A DNA stretch of 64,000 nt, from contig CAMMLJ010000003.1 of NCBI GenBank assembly GCA_946497695.1, positions 44,150 to 108,149 on the forward strand. The letters are read 5' to 3'. This DNA comes from an uncultured Clostridium sp. (GTDB taxonomy: Bacteria > Bacillota > Clostridia > TANB77 > CAG-508). Every line of letters starts with the position of its first letter. Position 1 is the stretch's first letter. Below the pieces are notes generated by a model that ran no database searches, had not been told where the DNA came from, and saw nothing but the letters and a program-made list of their open reading frames with translations. Of the stretch, positions 53,905 through 63,212 are shown piece after piece. The translations under genes and the position numbers were made by a program.

Positions 53905-54675
53905 ATGGAAAAAGTATTTTTAGGCAAAGGGCGGTCAGAATATGTAGGTTCAATTTCTGGGGATATCTATATAATAGAAGATAATAACACAGTTTACTAT
54001 TATCTCATAAATATTCTTAACCCAGAAGATATCTACATTGTTACCAAAAGTGACAAGATAAGAAAAGAAAAAGAAGTAATACCTTCTAGCTCGTTACTTG
54101 CTTTTCACAGGCACTGCTTAAATTTAAAAAACGAAAAAACTGCAGATGTAAAACAGCTTATTGCTAAAGAAAAAGCTGTACAGGAACTGTCAATTCTAAG
54201 GGAACGAATCGTTCACGATGTTGAAACAACAAAATTTGTAGTAAGCCAAATCGGAACAGAATATAAAAATGTTAACTTAAAATATTGTGGTTCTCGTCTA
54301 GTTGTCTATGAAATCGATAATACTTGGGAGCTTCGTATCGAAGGAAATACTAAACAAAACCGAAAGTATATTATGGTAAACATCTCCACTGCTAAAGCAG
54401 AATATACAAGAAAGTTACGGTTGTTTATGTCTTCTACAGGGCTTCCTAAAAATATCTGCAAATGTTTCACTAAAAAATTTACAGATGAAGAAGCTTTACG
54501 AGTCTTAACTAAAATAGGCCAAGACCATAAAGCATTTCTAGCAGATTCTTCATATTTGTCCGATATAGCAACAAGCTATCAATATATGAATTATCTCGCT
54601 ACTCAAACTGGTTGTCCTAAAGTAACTTCGCTTAATTACGACCAGAAAGAGCGTATTATCTATTTTGTATTTTAA
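53905..54675 (+). CDS. Hypothetical 256-residue protein; singleton
   Basis: The ATG at 53905 with AAAGGAG. Beta-rich start (MEKVFLGKGRSEYVGSISGD), then a helical stretch and a C-terminal region with CKCFTKKFTDEEALRVLTK and YQYMNYLATQTGC. I recognise no family, and no membrane span or signal peptide is seen. GC content is moderately above neighbours. It is divergent from the ECF sigma gene and ends in its own terminator (54731-54764), the same layout as the other singletons. Confidence 0.7.
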   Translation: MEKVFLGKGRSEYVGSISGDIYIIEDNNTVYYYLINILNPEDIYIVTKSDKIRKEKEVIPSSSLLAFHRHCLNLKNEKTADVKQLIAKEKAVQELSILRERIVHDVETTKFVVSQIGTEYKNVNLKYCGSRLVVYEIDNTWELRIEGNTKQNRKYIMVNISTAKAEYTRKLRLFMSSTGLPKNICKCFTKKFTDEEALRVLTKIGQDHKAFLADSSYLSDIATSYQYMNYLATQTGCPKVTSLNYDQKERIIYFVF

Positions 54676-54730
54676 ATACTTTTATATTATGCCTCCATCG
54701 TTGGCGAGTGTTAACCTAGCAAAACCAAAC

Positions 54731-54764
54731 AAATCCCCATTACCTTTCTGGTAACAGGGGATTT
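54731..54764. terminator. Terminator after the 53.9-kb gene
   Basis: AAATCCCCATTACC and GGTAACAGGGGATTT pair almost perfectly around a 5-base loop. Not a copy of the REP core, although it shares AAATCCCC. Confidence 0.85.
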
Positions 54765-54800
54765 AACTTTCTAATATTTATTGAGCTTTAAGCTCCGACC

Positions 54801-55994
54801 CTATAGTTCAAGCTTTCCTTTTCCGCCTTTAAGTCCGCCATTTGCGTATCCTTCTAATACATTTGTATCAAAAGAAAATACCATATTATTTTCTTCACGA
54901 TTTCTTTTTAATGCTAATTCTATTTCTTTATCTAATAACTCTGGATATTCCATTCCTGTAGCTCTCCATAGATGGAAAGATAAACAACCCGGAATAGTAT
55001 TTACCTCGTTTACATATACATTATCTGTATCTTCATCTATTAAAAAGTCTATACGTATTACACCTGTGCAACCTAATATTTTAAATGTTTCTTTTGCTAA
55101 AGTTTGAATCTTTTCTTTTAATTCTTTACTTATATCTGCTGGTAATTTTAAAACTCCTGCATTCATAGATTGCTTAGCTCCGCCTGTCTTTTTACCTCCA
55201 GAAATATATTTATCTTCATATGATAAAATATCTGCTGTTTTATCTAATTCTTCGCATTCTGAGGCATTGCATTCTTCGTAATCACCTAGAACAGAACAAT
55301 TTACTTCTTTTAAATTCTTTATAGCTTTTTCTATTAAAATCTTTCTTGCATATGTAAAAGCATCTTCTATTGCCTCTTCTAATTCTTCTCTATTTTTGGC
55401 AACAACTATTCCAATACTTGATCCTAGATTGATCGGTTTTACGATTACTGGATATTCTATATTATCCTCAACACTTTTTATTATATCTTCTACTTCTTCA
55501 TTTTTGTAATAACATTTACAATCTAAAACTGGAATATCGTTTTCTTTTAAAATAGTTTTAGAAACATATTTATCCATTCCAACTGCAGATGATGTAACAT
55601 CACAGCCAACATATGGTAAATTAAACATTTTTAAGTATCCTTGAAGTGTACCATCTTCTACATTTGTACCATGAACGATAGGAAATGCAACATCTATATA
55701 GTCATATACTTCATTTTCGTAAAATTTTTTATTTGTTCTTAATAATACCGTTTTATTATCTCTTAAAGAAAGTGTTACTTGTGTACTGATTCTTTTTAAA
55801 TTCTCTATATTTGTATATTGTTGTATATCATCAACGAAATTTCCACAATACATCTTATTATCTTTTGCGATATATATTGGTACAATATCATATTTTTCCT
55901 TATTAATATTTTCTATTGCTTGAAGTGCAGTTATTATGGACACTTCATGTTCAACACTCTTTCCTCCAAAGAAAAGTCCTAATTTAATTTTCAT
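54801..55994 (-). CDS. ddl: D-alanine--D-alanine ligase
   Basis: 397 residues of the ATP-grasp family. GGKSVEHEVSIITALQA (10-26) and GTNVEDGTLQGYLKMFNLPYVGCDVTSSAVGMDK (read in pieces) are the N- and central-domain motifs; EVNTIPGCLSFHLW is the metal-site loop. The region VLGDYEECNASECEELDKTADILSYE makes it longer than DdlB, as in clostridial and VanG-like ligases. It makes D-Ala-D-Ala for peptidoglycan; the sequence does not settle D-Ala versus D-Ser specificity. It follows murF. Confidence 0.93.
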   Translation of the reverse strand: MKIKLGLFFGGKSVEHEVSIITALQAIENINKEKYDIVPIYIAKDNKMYCGNFVDDIQQYTNIENLKRISTQVTLSLRDNKTVLLRTNKKFYENEVYDYIDVAFPIVHGTNVEDGTLQGYLKMFNLPYVGCDVTSSAVGMDKYVSKTILKENDIPVLDCKCYYKNEEVEDIIKSVEDNIEYPVIVKPINLGSSIGIVVAKNREELEEAIEDAFTYARKILIEKAIKNLKEVNCSVLGDYEECNASECEELDKTADILSYEDKYISGGKKTGGAKQSMNAGVLKLPADISKELKEKIQTLAKETFKILGCTGVIRIDFLIDEDTDNVYVNEVNTIPGCLSFHLWRATGMEYPELLDKEIELALKRNREENNMVFSFDTNVLEGYANGGLKGGKGKLEL

Positions 55995-56052
55995 AAAAAT
56001 TACCTACCTTCCTTTTTATATGAATCTAAATATTTCGTTTAGCTTAAGATTT

Positions 56053-57597
56053 TTATAAATTATAATTATCTGGTAAATCATTTTCCAATAAAACTGTTAC
56101 TTCTTCTTTTAAATTCCAACTTATAATTTGACTAACAGCTTCTTGTGGCAAATTCACCTTGAATATTTTTTGTTCCTCGTAATTTTTTTCTTTTATTCCT
56201 TTAAGCATAGCATCGTAATTATCTGTTCCGACTAAGAAAATATAATCACAAACATCTGCCATATACTTTCCAAATTCATAATTATATTTTTCTTGGTCTT
56301 TGCCAAGTTCTATAAGACCTGGTGTAACTATTACCTTTATTCCTTTAAATTCACTCAAAGTATCTACTGCTGATTTTGAACTTATAGGGTTTGCATTATA
56401 TGAATCATCTATTATTGCAATATTACCTTTTGGCAATAGTTCTAACCTATGTTTTACATTTTGCAACTCTCTTACTTTTACCGCAATTTTTTTCATTGGA
56501 ACTTTTAAATAATTTGCCACAGCTATTGCTCCCGTAAGATTTACAACATTATGCCTTCCTATTAATTTTGTTTTTAATTCTTTTTCTTCGTTAGCTTCTT
56601 TATCAAAAATTTTAAATTTTAATCCTTTATAAGAAGATTCTAAATCATATGAATTATAAGCTAAGTTTTTATCATTTACTCCATATGTTATCTTATTCAT
56701 ATCTATCTCTTTATTCTTTATATAGTCGTTATCATAATTTAAAAATATAGTTCCATTATTTTGTTTTACACTGTCTGCTAATTCAAATTTAGTTTTTATT
56801 ATATTTTCTATGCTTTTAAAGCTTTCTAAATGCTGTGGACCTATAGCTGTAATTACTCCTAATTTTGGTTTTACAATATCACATATTTCTTTAATATCAC
56901 CCACATTTGTTGCGCCCATCTCACACAAAAATATTTGATGAGTTGGCTTTAATTCCTCTCTTATAGTTTTTACAACTCCCATTGTTGTATTATAATTTTG
57001 AGGGGTCTTTAATACATCATATTTTTCTGACAATAAACTATATAAAAAATTTTTCATACTTGTTTTTCCATAGCTTCCTGTTATTCCTATAACTAGTAAA
57101 TTTGGCATTTCGCTTAATCTTCTTTTTGCATCGTTTATGTATCTCTTTCTTCCTAACATTTCTATAGGGTGATTTACTAAATTAGATAATATTATTAACA
57201 TATTTGCAAATATATTTATAATTATTAATTTAGTTATTATATAGTTTTGTATTCCTCCAATAGCTAAAATTAATACTGATATTAGCATATCTGTCAAAAT
57301 TAATCTTTTTACTCTTCCTGTAAATTTTAAAGATATCTTCGAATTTCTTTTTGGAATATTATATATTATTGAAATTGCTAATATAATTATTGCAAGTATG
57401 TCTAACAATGTATTATTAAAGTAAGTTACTACCATTGGTATTACTAAAATTAGCTGTAATAATATTTTTTTAATATTTTTTCTCATCCATTTAAAATGTT
57501 TTAAGAAAAAGTATGAATTTAGTTGTAACATATGTATGTTAAATATTAGTAATAAAATATAATTTATAATAAGTTCTATTATAATTACTATCTTCAT
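56053..57597 (-). CDS. MurF-type ligase with N-terminal membrane domain
   Basis: 514 residues. Residues 1-145 contain four to five hydrophobic segments, unlike ordinary soluble MurF. Then come the Mur ligase domains: P-loop GITGSYGKTS (171-180), NTTMGVV, EMGATNVGDIKEI, GPQHLESF near 270, RHNVVNLTGAIAVA near 350 and a C-terminal domain with DDSYNANP. It adds D-Ala-D-Ala to the UDP-MurNAc peptide. Membrane-fused MurF-like proteins occur in clostridia. GGAGG start; upstream hydrolase 15 bases away. Confidence 0.9.
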   Translation of the reverse strand: MKIVIIIELIINYILLLIFNIHMLQLNSYFFLKHFKWMRKNIKKILLQLILVIPMVVTYFNNTLLDILAIIILAISIIYNIPKRNSKISLKFTGRVKRLILTDMLISVLILAIGGIQNYIITKLIIINIFANMLIILSNLVNHPIEMLGRKRYINDAKRRLSEMPNLLVIGITGSYGKTSMKNFLYSLLSEKYDVLKTPQNYNTTMGVVKTIREELKPTHQIFLCEMGATNVGDIKEICDIVKPKLGVITAIGPQHLESFKSIENIIKTKFELADSVKQNNGTIFLNYDNDYIKNKEIDMNKITYGVNDKNLAYNSYDLESSYKGLKFKIFDKEANEEKELKTKLIGRHNVVNLTGAIAVANYLKVPMKKIAVKVRELQNVKHRLELLPKGNIAIIDDSYNANPISSKSAVDTLSEFKGIKVIVTPGLIELGKDQEKYNYEFGKYMADVCDYIFLVGTDNYDAMLKGIKEKNYEEQKIFKVNLPQEAVSQIISWNLKEEVTVLLENDLPDNYNL

Positions 57598-57612
57598 AAA
57601 TATCCTCCGAAT

Positions 57613-58374
57613 TTATTTACCCATAAAATTTTTAATTATATTATTTATTTGTACAGGCCTTTCCAAAAATACATAATGTGAACATCCTTTAAAAGCTACT
57701 AACCCTGCGTTTGGTATTTCTTTTTCCATAATTTTAGCATCTTCTATTGGTGTTTCTGTATCATTTTCTCCCCATAATAGTAATGTTGGAACATTTACTT
57801 TTGGTAATCTATCTTTTAAATCTTCATTTACTAATTTTACTAATGTATTTCTCATAACAGGTGTTGCATTACGATAATCTACTGATCCCATTTTTTTCTT
57901 TAAATTTTCTAACGCATTTGGTGCTATCTTTTTTGCAATTCTCGTATTTAATACTTTTTTACCCAATTTTACTATAGACAATTTTGCTTTTTGTTTTGCT
58001 GTTTTTTTATGAACTATACCTGCACTTCCGATTAAAATTAACCTTCTTACCTTAAATCCTAAATTCCCTTCACTTAGCATTTTTATTGCAATTCTTCCAC
58101 CATTTGAATGTCCTATTAGTGTTATATTATCTATTTTATTTATTTTAATAAATTCTTTTACTAATTCTATAAAATTATCTGTGTTCCATGCTTCTTTTGG
58201 CTCTTCTGATTCTCCGAAACCTGGCATATCAAAATAGTATACTTTCGCATATTTAGAGATATTGTCTATTAAATTTTTATATACATTATAATCTGTTCCC
58301 CAACCAGGTAAAATTAAGACATTATCCCCTTCACCTTGCGCTATGTAATTAATATTTAATCCTAAAATATTTAT
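57613..58374 (-). CDS. Alpha/beta hydrolase with non-AUG start
   Basis: The reading frame is coding well upstream of its first ATG (58227): INILGLNINYIAQGEGDNVL, then LILPGWGTDY, is the usual N-terminus of the alpha/beta-hydrolase fold. Frame with AAGGAG at 58389-58384 puts the start at ATA 58374 or ATT 58380, about 253 residues. Active site: nucleophile motif IGHSNGGR, Asp in LLWGENDTETP and His in GCSHYVFLERP. Substrate unknown. First gene of the murF-ddl unit, so a wall or lipid role is likely. Confidence 0.75.
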   Translation of the reverse strand: MNILGLNINYIAQGEGDNVLILPGWGTDYNVYKNLIDNISKYAKVYYFDMPGFGESEEPKEAWNTDNFIELVKEFIKINKIDNITLIGHSNGGRIAIKMLSEGNLGFKVRRLILIGSAGIVHKKTAKQKAKLSIVKLGKKVLNTRIAKKIAPNALENLKKKMGSVDYRNATPVMRNTLVKLVNEDLKDRLPKVNVPTLLLWGENDTETPIEDAKIMEKEIPNAGLVAFKGCSHYVFLERPVQINNIIKNFMGK

Positions 58375-58486
58375 ATTAATCAGCTCCTTATTATTTTTTA
58401 CTATTCTATATTTTATAGTATGCCAATATCAACTCATACTTTTTCACATATTTTACATCGATTCACGTTTATTTCACGGTTTTTTA

Positions 58487-58515
58487 TTGACTTTTATGCA
58501 TTATGTAAATATAAT
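58487..58515 (+). promoter_or_regulatory. Sigma-A promoter of the Sel1 gene
   Basis: TTGACT (58487-58492) and TATAAT (58510-58515), 17 bases apart; TATGTAAA directly precedes the -10 box. Confidence 0.7.
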
Positions 58516-58583
58516 AGTTATATTAAATATTCAGTTTGATTAGTAAACATACTTTAATATAAAGCTAGAAAGGATTTATTTTT

Positions 58584-60116
58584 ATGAAAAAGAATTTTAT
58601 ACGTTTAAATATAAATGATAATTATTTATCTTTTGGTAATTTTTTTAGAATTTTAAAAGAAGAAAGTAATAATTCTGCAAGCTTTTGGCAAGCAGATTTA
58701 TTCTCTATAATTTTTAATACAGCTTCAATTGCAGATAGCACTGTTAATAATTATTGTACAGGTTTTAGAGCAATTAATTCTACGTATAAAAATTATATAA
58801 AAAATTTAAAAAGTGAATATATGCAAAATACTAATGTTTTACTCCCTATCTTTTCTGAACTCTTAAAATTAGTAGATATTAATGCTCCAGCAAAAATTAC
58901 AATTAGTAGCTTTAACTCGAATGAAAAAATGTATCATATTTGTACACGACTATATTCTATTAGTAAAAATGATTCAGATATTACCACTAATCTTTCTAAT
59001 CGTCTATACTCAAATTTAACTAATAACGATTTATATAATTTTATCGCAGAAGTATTATTTTATACTGTTTTAGATAAAAAACAACCTATTTATATTGACG
59101 AAAATTTAAATAATATAATTGAAAAAAAAATATATGATACCAATATTTCTGTAAATGATATTGAGGATTTTATTAATATTCAATTAACTTCTGGCATTTG
59201 GTCTATTAGAGGAATCTATGAATTAGCAAGACATGGTAATCCTTTTGCATGTTTTGAAATGGCTTCTATGGAATGTTATGGAATTATAACTGGAAAAGCT
59301 AGATATGAAAAAGCTTATGATTACTATCAAGTTGCTGCTAAGTCAAATCATCCGACAGCAAATTGGGCTATTGGTTATTTATATTATGAAGGACATATTG
59401 GTACTAAATCTAAACACGATATGTATTTGGCTTTAAAATATTTTAACAAAGCTAGAAAATTAAATTGTGCCAATGCTTACACCAGTATTGGTAATATGCT
59501 ACTTTATGGTAATATTCCTCATATTTCTAAGAACGAAGAAAAAGCAATTGAAATGTTTAAAATTGCGGCAGATATGGGACATGTATATGCATTTAATAAT
59601 CTTGGTAAGATTTACGAGGCTCGAAATGACTTAAAACTCGCTTTTGATTATTATATGAAATCTGCTAATTTAGGTGATAGTTGGGCTCAGAATAGAGTTG
59701 GAGAATTTTACAGAATAGGAAAAATTGGGAATAAAAATTTACAAAAGGCTTTTGATTATTACACTTTATCTAGTGAATCACCAAAGTTTACATTATGCAA
59801 TTGGTCTAAATATAATTTAGCAAAATATTTTTATAAAGATGGATGTTTAGAAATTGGAATTCATAAAGATTTAGATAAAGCTACTTCTTTGTTTGAAGAA
59901 TCTTCTTGTGAGCTTATAGATTCTTTAGAAGAATTGATCTATATATATTATGATTTATATTTAAAAAATAATAATTCGGAAAATTATTTGAATAAATTAA
60001 ATTATTATATTAATTTAATAGAAAAACATAGTGATTATAATGATGAAATTGCTAGTCGTATAAATAATAAATTAAAAGATCTAAAAAATGAACATTTAAA
60101 AATAGAATTACCTTAA
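58584..60116 (+). CDS. Sel1-repeat (TPR-like) protein
   Basis: 510 residues, AT-rich and native-looking. The N-terminal part (1-190) is helical and unrecognised (FGNFFRILKEESNNSASFWQADLFS). From about 215 to 420 there are five to six Sel1-like repeats of 36-40 residues (NPFACFEMASMECYG, HPTANWAIGYLYYEGHIG, NAYTSIGNMLLYGNI, HVYAFNNLGKIYEA, DSWAQNRVGEFYRIG). Sel1 repeats mediate protein-protein contacts, in bacteria often for signalling or defence modules. No catalytic domain is seen. Own consensus promoter. Confidence 0.85.
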   Translation: MKKNFIRLNINDNYLSFGNFFRILKEESNNSASFWQADLFSIIFNTASIADSTVNNYCTGFRAINSTYKNYIKNLKSEYMQNTNVLLPIFSELLKLVDINAPAKITISSFNSNEKMYHICTRLYSISKNDSDITTNLSNRLYSNLTNNDLYNFIAEVLFYTVLDKKQPIYIDENLNNIIEKKIYDTNISVNDIEDFINIQLTSGIWSIRGIYELARHGNPFACFEMASMECYGIITGKARYEKAYDYYQVAAKSNHPTANWAIGYLYYEGHIGTKSKHDMYLALKYFNKARKLNCANAYTSIGNMLLYGNIPHISKNEEKAIEMFKIAADMGHVYAFNNLGKIYEARNDLKLAFDYYMKSANLGDSWAQNRVGEFYRIGKIGNKNLQKAFDYYTLSSESPKFTLCNWSKYNLAKYFYKDGCLEIGIHKDLDKATSLFEESSCELIDSLEELIYIYYDLYLKNNNSENYLNKLNYYINLIEKHSDYNDEIASRINNKLKDLKNEHLKIELP

Positions 60117-60134
60117 TCTTTTATATAAACTAAT

Positions 60135-60172
60135 ACATGGCTTCCCTACTTTTAATGTAGGAAAGCCATGTA
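60135..60172. terminator. Bidirectional terminator
   Basis: ACATGGCTTCCCTAC and GTAGGAAAGCCATGT form a long stem between the convergent Sel1 gene and the 60.2-kb gene. Confidence 0.85.
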
Positions 60173-60188
60173 CGAAACAAGAGATTGA

Positions 60189-60554
60189 TTATTTAATTAC
60201 TAAAATCTCCTCCTCTGTAGCTCCGAAAAAGAAATATTCTTCTGAATCCGGGAAATATACGTATTTAACCACATTCCAGTTACTCCAAGTATTATGCCAA
60301 TTTTTTATAGCAACACTTTTTTCCCTGTTATACGTTATTTCCATTTTCTCTCCCGTCCTGAGTTCAAAAGCTGACATAGTATATCCTTCATAAGGATAGT
60401 TGATTGTTCCATAAATCTGAACATCCTTAATCTGCTTTACTACATCATCGTTAAGCCATATTTGAGTACATTCGCATTTATTGTCCTGAATGCACCTAAC
60501 AATTAGTTGCCGCATTGTTTCCACTACATTTGCATCAACTGATACTTCTTTCAT
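60189..60554 (-). CDS. Hypothetical 121-residue protein; GC-richer singleton
   Basis: The ATG at 60554 with AGGAGG eight bases upstream. MKEVSVDANVVETMRQLIVR starts a helical part with CIQDNKCECTQIW, followed by beta-like stretches (YPYEGYTMSAFELRTGEKMEI, KYVYFPDSEEYFFFG). I recognise no family. GC content above the neighbours; consensus promoter at 60624-60652, own terminator. The layout matches the other singletons. Confidence 0.65.
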   Translation of the reverse strand: MKEVSVDANVVETMRQLIVRCIQDNKCECTQIWLNDDVVKQIKDVQIYGTINYPYEGYTMSAFELRTGEKMEITYNREKSVAIKNWHNTWSNWNVVKYVYFPDSEEYFFFGATEEEILVIK

Positions 60555-60623
60555 ATTTCTTCCTCCTATTAGGCTTTGCACTTAATGTGCGGTTTGGATA
60601 AATCTACGAGTTTCTCAAACTTT

Positions 60624-60652
60624 ATTATAGCACATTTGCTTATACTAGTAAA
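60624..60652 (-). promoter_or_regulatory. Sigma-A promoter of the 60.2-kb gene
   Basis: TTTACT (60652-60647) and TATAAT (60629-60624), 17 bases apart on the minus strand, with TGC before the -10 box. Confidence 0.7.
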
Positions 60653-60733
60653 TAATATCTTTTTGATAAATTTATATTGTTTGTGTTATTTTCTTATGAT
60701 ATATTAAATAAAATTAACAAAGGAGGAAATATT

Positions 60734-61024
60734 GTGTTAGATTTATTTTTAATAATAATTTTAATAATAAGTATAGCTAAACCAGATATTCTATTAGCAA
60801 AAAAAGTTAAAGAAAAAGCTTCTGATGAGCAAAAACAAATTCTTGTAAAAAATTATAGAAAAATTTACGCTATTATAATAGCGCTTTTTGAATCTTTAGC
60901 TATAATGCGTTATAGTACAATTATTGGTTTTGTTTTAGTTATTATATTTTTTATATTATTTTTTACAATTTCTTGGCCTGCTACAAAACAGAATAAGCAA
61001 ATACTTAAAGATTTAGAAATATAA
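60734..61024 (+). CDS. Small two-span membrane protein
   Basis: The GTG at 60734 with AAAGGAGG gives 96 residues; an upstream ATG in frame at 60677 has no ribosome site. Hydrophobic segments at about 3-17 and 50-78 surround a Lys-rich loop (KKVKEKASDEQKQIL). I recognise no family. Monocistronic, convergent with the 61-kb nucleotidyltransferase gene; native AT-rich composition. Confidence 0.65.
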   Translation: MLDLFLIIILIISIAKPDILLAKKVKEKASDEQKQILVKNYRKIYAIIIALFESLAIMRYSTIIGFVLVIIFFILFFTISWPATKQNKQILKDLEI

Positions 61025-61062
61025 TTAAAAACATCCTATTATAAATAGAATGTTTTTATATA

Positions 61063-62877
61063 CTATTCTCTTTCATCCAATGATAATCTCCTATCATTAA
61101 TTCCAGTTTCATGATTTATATTTCTTACACTTCCATCATCAATTTTTTCTAAAATATATTTTAAACCTTGTTCACTATTTTGGAATTTTCTTGCTGTTTT
61201 TCCTATATTTTGACTATGTGTATCACATAAAATTGTATAATTATATAATAAACTAGTTACATCTTCTACTTTATCAATACCTAGTACTTGATTTCTATCC
61301 CTAATATCAATCTCTGTATCTGAAATCCATTCCTCTGAGAATTCAAAAATTGGTTTATGTGTATTATGGTCTATAGTTAAATTGCATACAGGTTTGAATT
61401 TGTCCGGATTAATTTTATAAATATAATTAGGTTGTTTTAAAATAGCATGTTTTTTACCCTCTGAATCTTGAATAACATTTATATTATTATTACCGTAAAT
61501 ATAAGTTAAATTTGCTAATCTAACCATTCCCCATCCATTACGTGCTATATATAAATTTTTACCATTAATAGGTGTAGAAGAAGCAAATACTCCATCAACT
61601 CTTTCTGTAAAATAATTATTAGGTCGATCTATAGATTTTCTTAATTCTCCATTTTCTAATTCATCTGGTGCGACTTCAGTTATATGAGTAAGACAAATAT
61701 TATTATCTACAAATACTTTCTTTATTGAATCTTCATATTCTTGCATTAATTTAAAAATATCTTTTGCTTCGTCAGAAAGACTAATATCATTATCAGCTCT
61801 TGCTTCATTTATTTGTCTTTGTTTAATAAAATCTAAAACATTTTCTATTGCCCATCCATTATATTCCTCAAGCCTATTTGAATAACTAGCTGTTAATAAT
61901 CTAATTTTATCTTCATATGTATAATTTCTAGATTTTTCTTCCCAATTTGCTAATAACTTTTTCATTTCTGGATGCTCACTAATTATTTTTTGATATTCCT
62001 CACTTTGTAACACATCTGCTACAATTTGTTCAGAAGTTTTTGTTGTACTCTGCATATATAATGAATCTAGATAAGCATACGTTCTTTCTTCTACTGTTGG
62101 TAATCTAGTTTTAGATAAAATTTTTCCATCTTTATCATATATACACCTATAATTTTTTGTTTTCGCTTCTAATTCTCTAATTCTATCTATCTTGTGTTTT
62201 GATTTATCATCTAGACTTGGTCTTATAATTGAAGCATCTAATTTATCTTTTTCTCTATCGAGCATACATTTAGACATATAAATATATTCTTTTGATTGTG
62301 TTTTTAATTTAACTCCTTTATAATCAACAGCTTTACTTTCGTACATTAAATCAAATAGTTCTTTAGGCATTACTTTTTCTGTTCCTACAACTCTTCCTTC
62401 TTTTTCTTCAAAAGCATATGAATGGCATATTACCTCATTACCTTTAACTTTATATGTAAATATACCAACACCTAACATATTTTTATTCTTAGTATCTGCA
62501 TTTAATTCATGGTCAGCTGCTTGAAATTTTCCGTCCATATCTACTTTATTTCTTGTTTGTATACCACGTCTATCTTCTACACTGTATCCAATACGTCTTA
62601 ATGTTTCTACTAATCGCGTTAGATCCTCTTCTTTACACATAATATCTATATCATCATTGTGTCTATATAACTCTTGTTTTGTTTGAATTGCCGCAGAAAT
62701 TCCTCCTACAAGATATGCATCTATTCCATCTACCTTACTAAATATTTCAAATAAAGTATTATATGTTTTAAAATATTCATCATAATTTTGTTTGGTAACA
62801 TTTGAAATCCTTGGAATATTATTTCTTCTAAATATTCTATTAAAAATATCTACAAATCTTTCTTTTGCTTTTGGCAT
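61063..62877 (-). CDS. Nucleotidyltransferase fused to a possible ADP-ribosyltransferase-like domain
   Basis: 604 residues. Residues 50-215 look like a pol-beta-type nucleotidyltransferase of the aminoglycoside/AbiEii group: AYLVGGISAA (54-63) and the metal site DDIDIM (75-80), then REKDKLD (207-213). The middle is helical. Residues 392-525 carry LTHITEV (His397), YIARNGWGM, NYIYKINPDKF and EEWISDTEI, an H-Y-E-like order reminiscent of DarT/Tpt1-type ADP-ribosyltransferases, a weak match. No signal peptide. It could be an effector, a toxin or a modifying enzyme; the second domain is a guess. Confidence 0.7.
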   Translation of the reverse strand: MPKAKERFVDIFNRIFRRNNIPRISNVTKQNYDEYFKTYNTLFEIFSKVDGIDAYLVGGISAAIQTKQELYRHNDDIDIMCKEEDLTRLVETLRRIGYSVEDRRGIQTRNKVDMDGKFQAADHELNADTKNKNMLGVGIFTYKVKGNEVICHSYAFEEKEGRVVGTEKVMPKELFDLMYESKAVDYKGVKLKTQSKEYIYMSKCMLDREKDKLDASIIRPSLDDKSKHKIDRIRELEAKTKNYRCIYDKDGKILSKTRLPTVEERTYAYLDSLYMQSTTKTSEQIVADVLQSEEYQKIISEHPEMKKLLANWEEKSRNYTYEDKIRLLTASYSNRLEEYNGWAIENVLDFIKQRQINEARADNDISLSDEAKDIFKLMQEYEDSIKKVFVDNNICLTHITEVAPDELENGELRKSIDRPNNYFTERVDGVFASSTPINGKNLYIARNGWGMVRLANLTYIYGNNNINVIQDSEGKKHAILKQPNYIYKINPDKFKPVCNLTIDHNTHKPIFEFSEEWISDTEIDIRDRNQVLGIDKVEDVTSLLYNYTILCDTHSQNIGKTARKFQNSEQGLKYILEKIDDGSVRNINHETGINDRRLSLDERE

Positions 62878-63003
62878 TTAGCTTCATTCCTTTTATTCAC
62901 TTTTGTATCAATTAATTATATAGAAAAATTGTATCATATATTATATTTTTTTTAAATAAATTTTAATATTTATATATCTTTTTTACATTAGAACTTTTTT
63001 AAG

Positions 63004-63050
63004 CAAAAAAAATAATACCAAGAGAATGTTTCCAAACTCTTGATATTATT
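63004..63050 (-). terminator. Strong hairpin terminator of the 63.1-kb transcript
   Basis: On the minus strand AATAATATCAAGAG pairs with CTCTTGGTATTATT (one G-U) around a 12-base loop, followed by seven or more T. Confidence 0.9.
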
Positions 63051-63119
63051 TGGTGCCAACGAAGTAGTTATCTACAACTTTTTGAATCTCATAGCGATTG
63101 ATACAAATATCAATCAGTT
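63005..63119 (-). ncRNA. Candidate small RNA of about 115 nt with 5' hairpin
   Basis: A promoter at 63153-63126 predicts a start near 63119. The transcript begins with a perfect 8-base stem with 4-base loop (GATTGATA TTTG TATCAATC at 63117-63098) and ends in a strong terminator. A 29-codon frame (63135-63046, MIYFNK...FVGTK) spans it, GC-rich in codon use, but its ATG would lie upstream of the predicted start and has no ribosome site. It could also be the 3' stump of a lost GC-richer gene. No cas or toxin gene is visible nearby. The remaining bases from 62878 to 63254 hold nothing else I can name. Confidence 0.5.
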
Positions 63120-63125
63120 TATTAA

Positions 63126-63153
63126 AGTATATCATATTTTTGATAAATTGCAA
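63126..63153 (-). promoter_or_regulatory. Promoter of the candidate small RNA
   Basis: TTGCAA (63153-63148) and TATACT (63131-63126), 16 bases apart, on the minus strand. Confidence 0.55.
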
Positions 63154-63212
63154 TAAAAAATAATAAATAAAGTTTAAACTTATTCTTTAAGATTATAAAT
63201 ACAAAAATAGAC

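Noticed and set aside
63005..63119. tracrRNA or type III antitoxin RNA
   Set aside because: No cas gene, no tandem repeats and no RNase-like toxin gene adjacent; kept only as an unclassified small RNA.
63046..63135. 29-codon peptide with protein-like composition (NRYEIQKVVDNYFVGTK)
   Set aside because: No ribosome site, and its start lies upstream of the predicted transcription start; it may be a gene stump.
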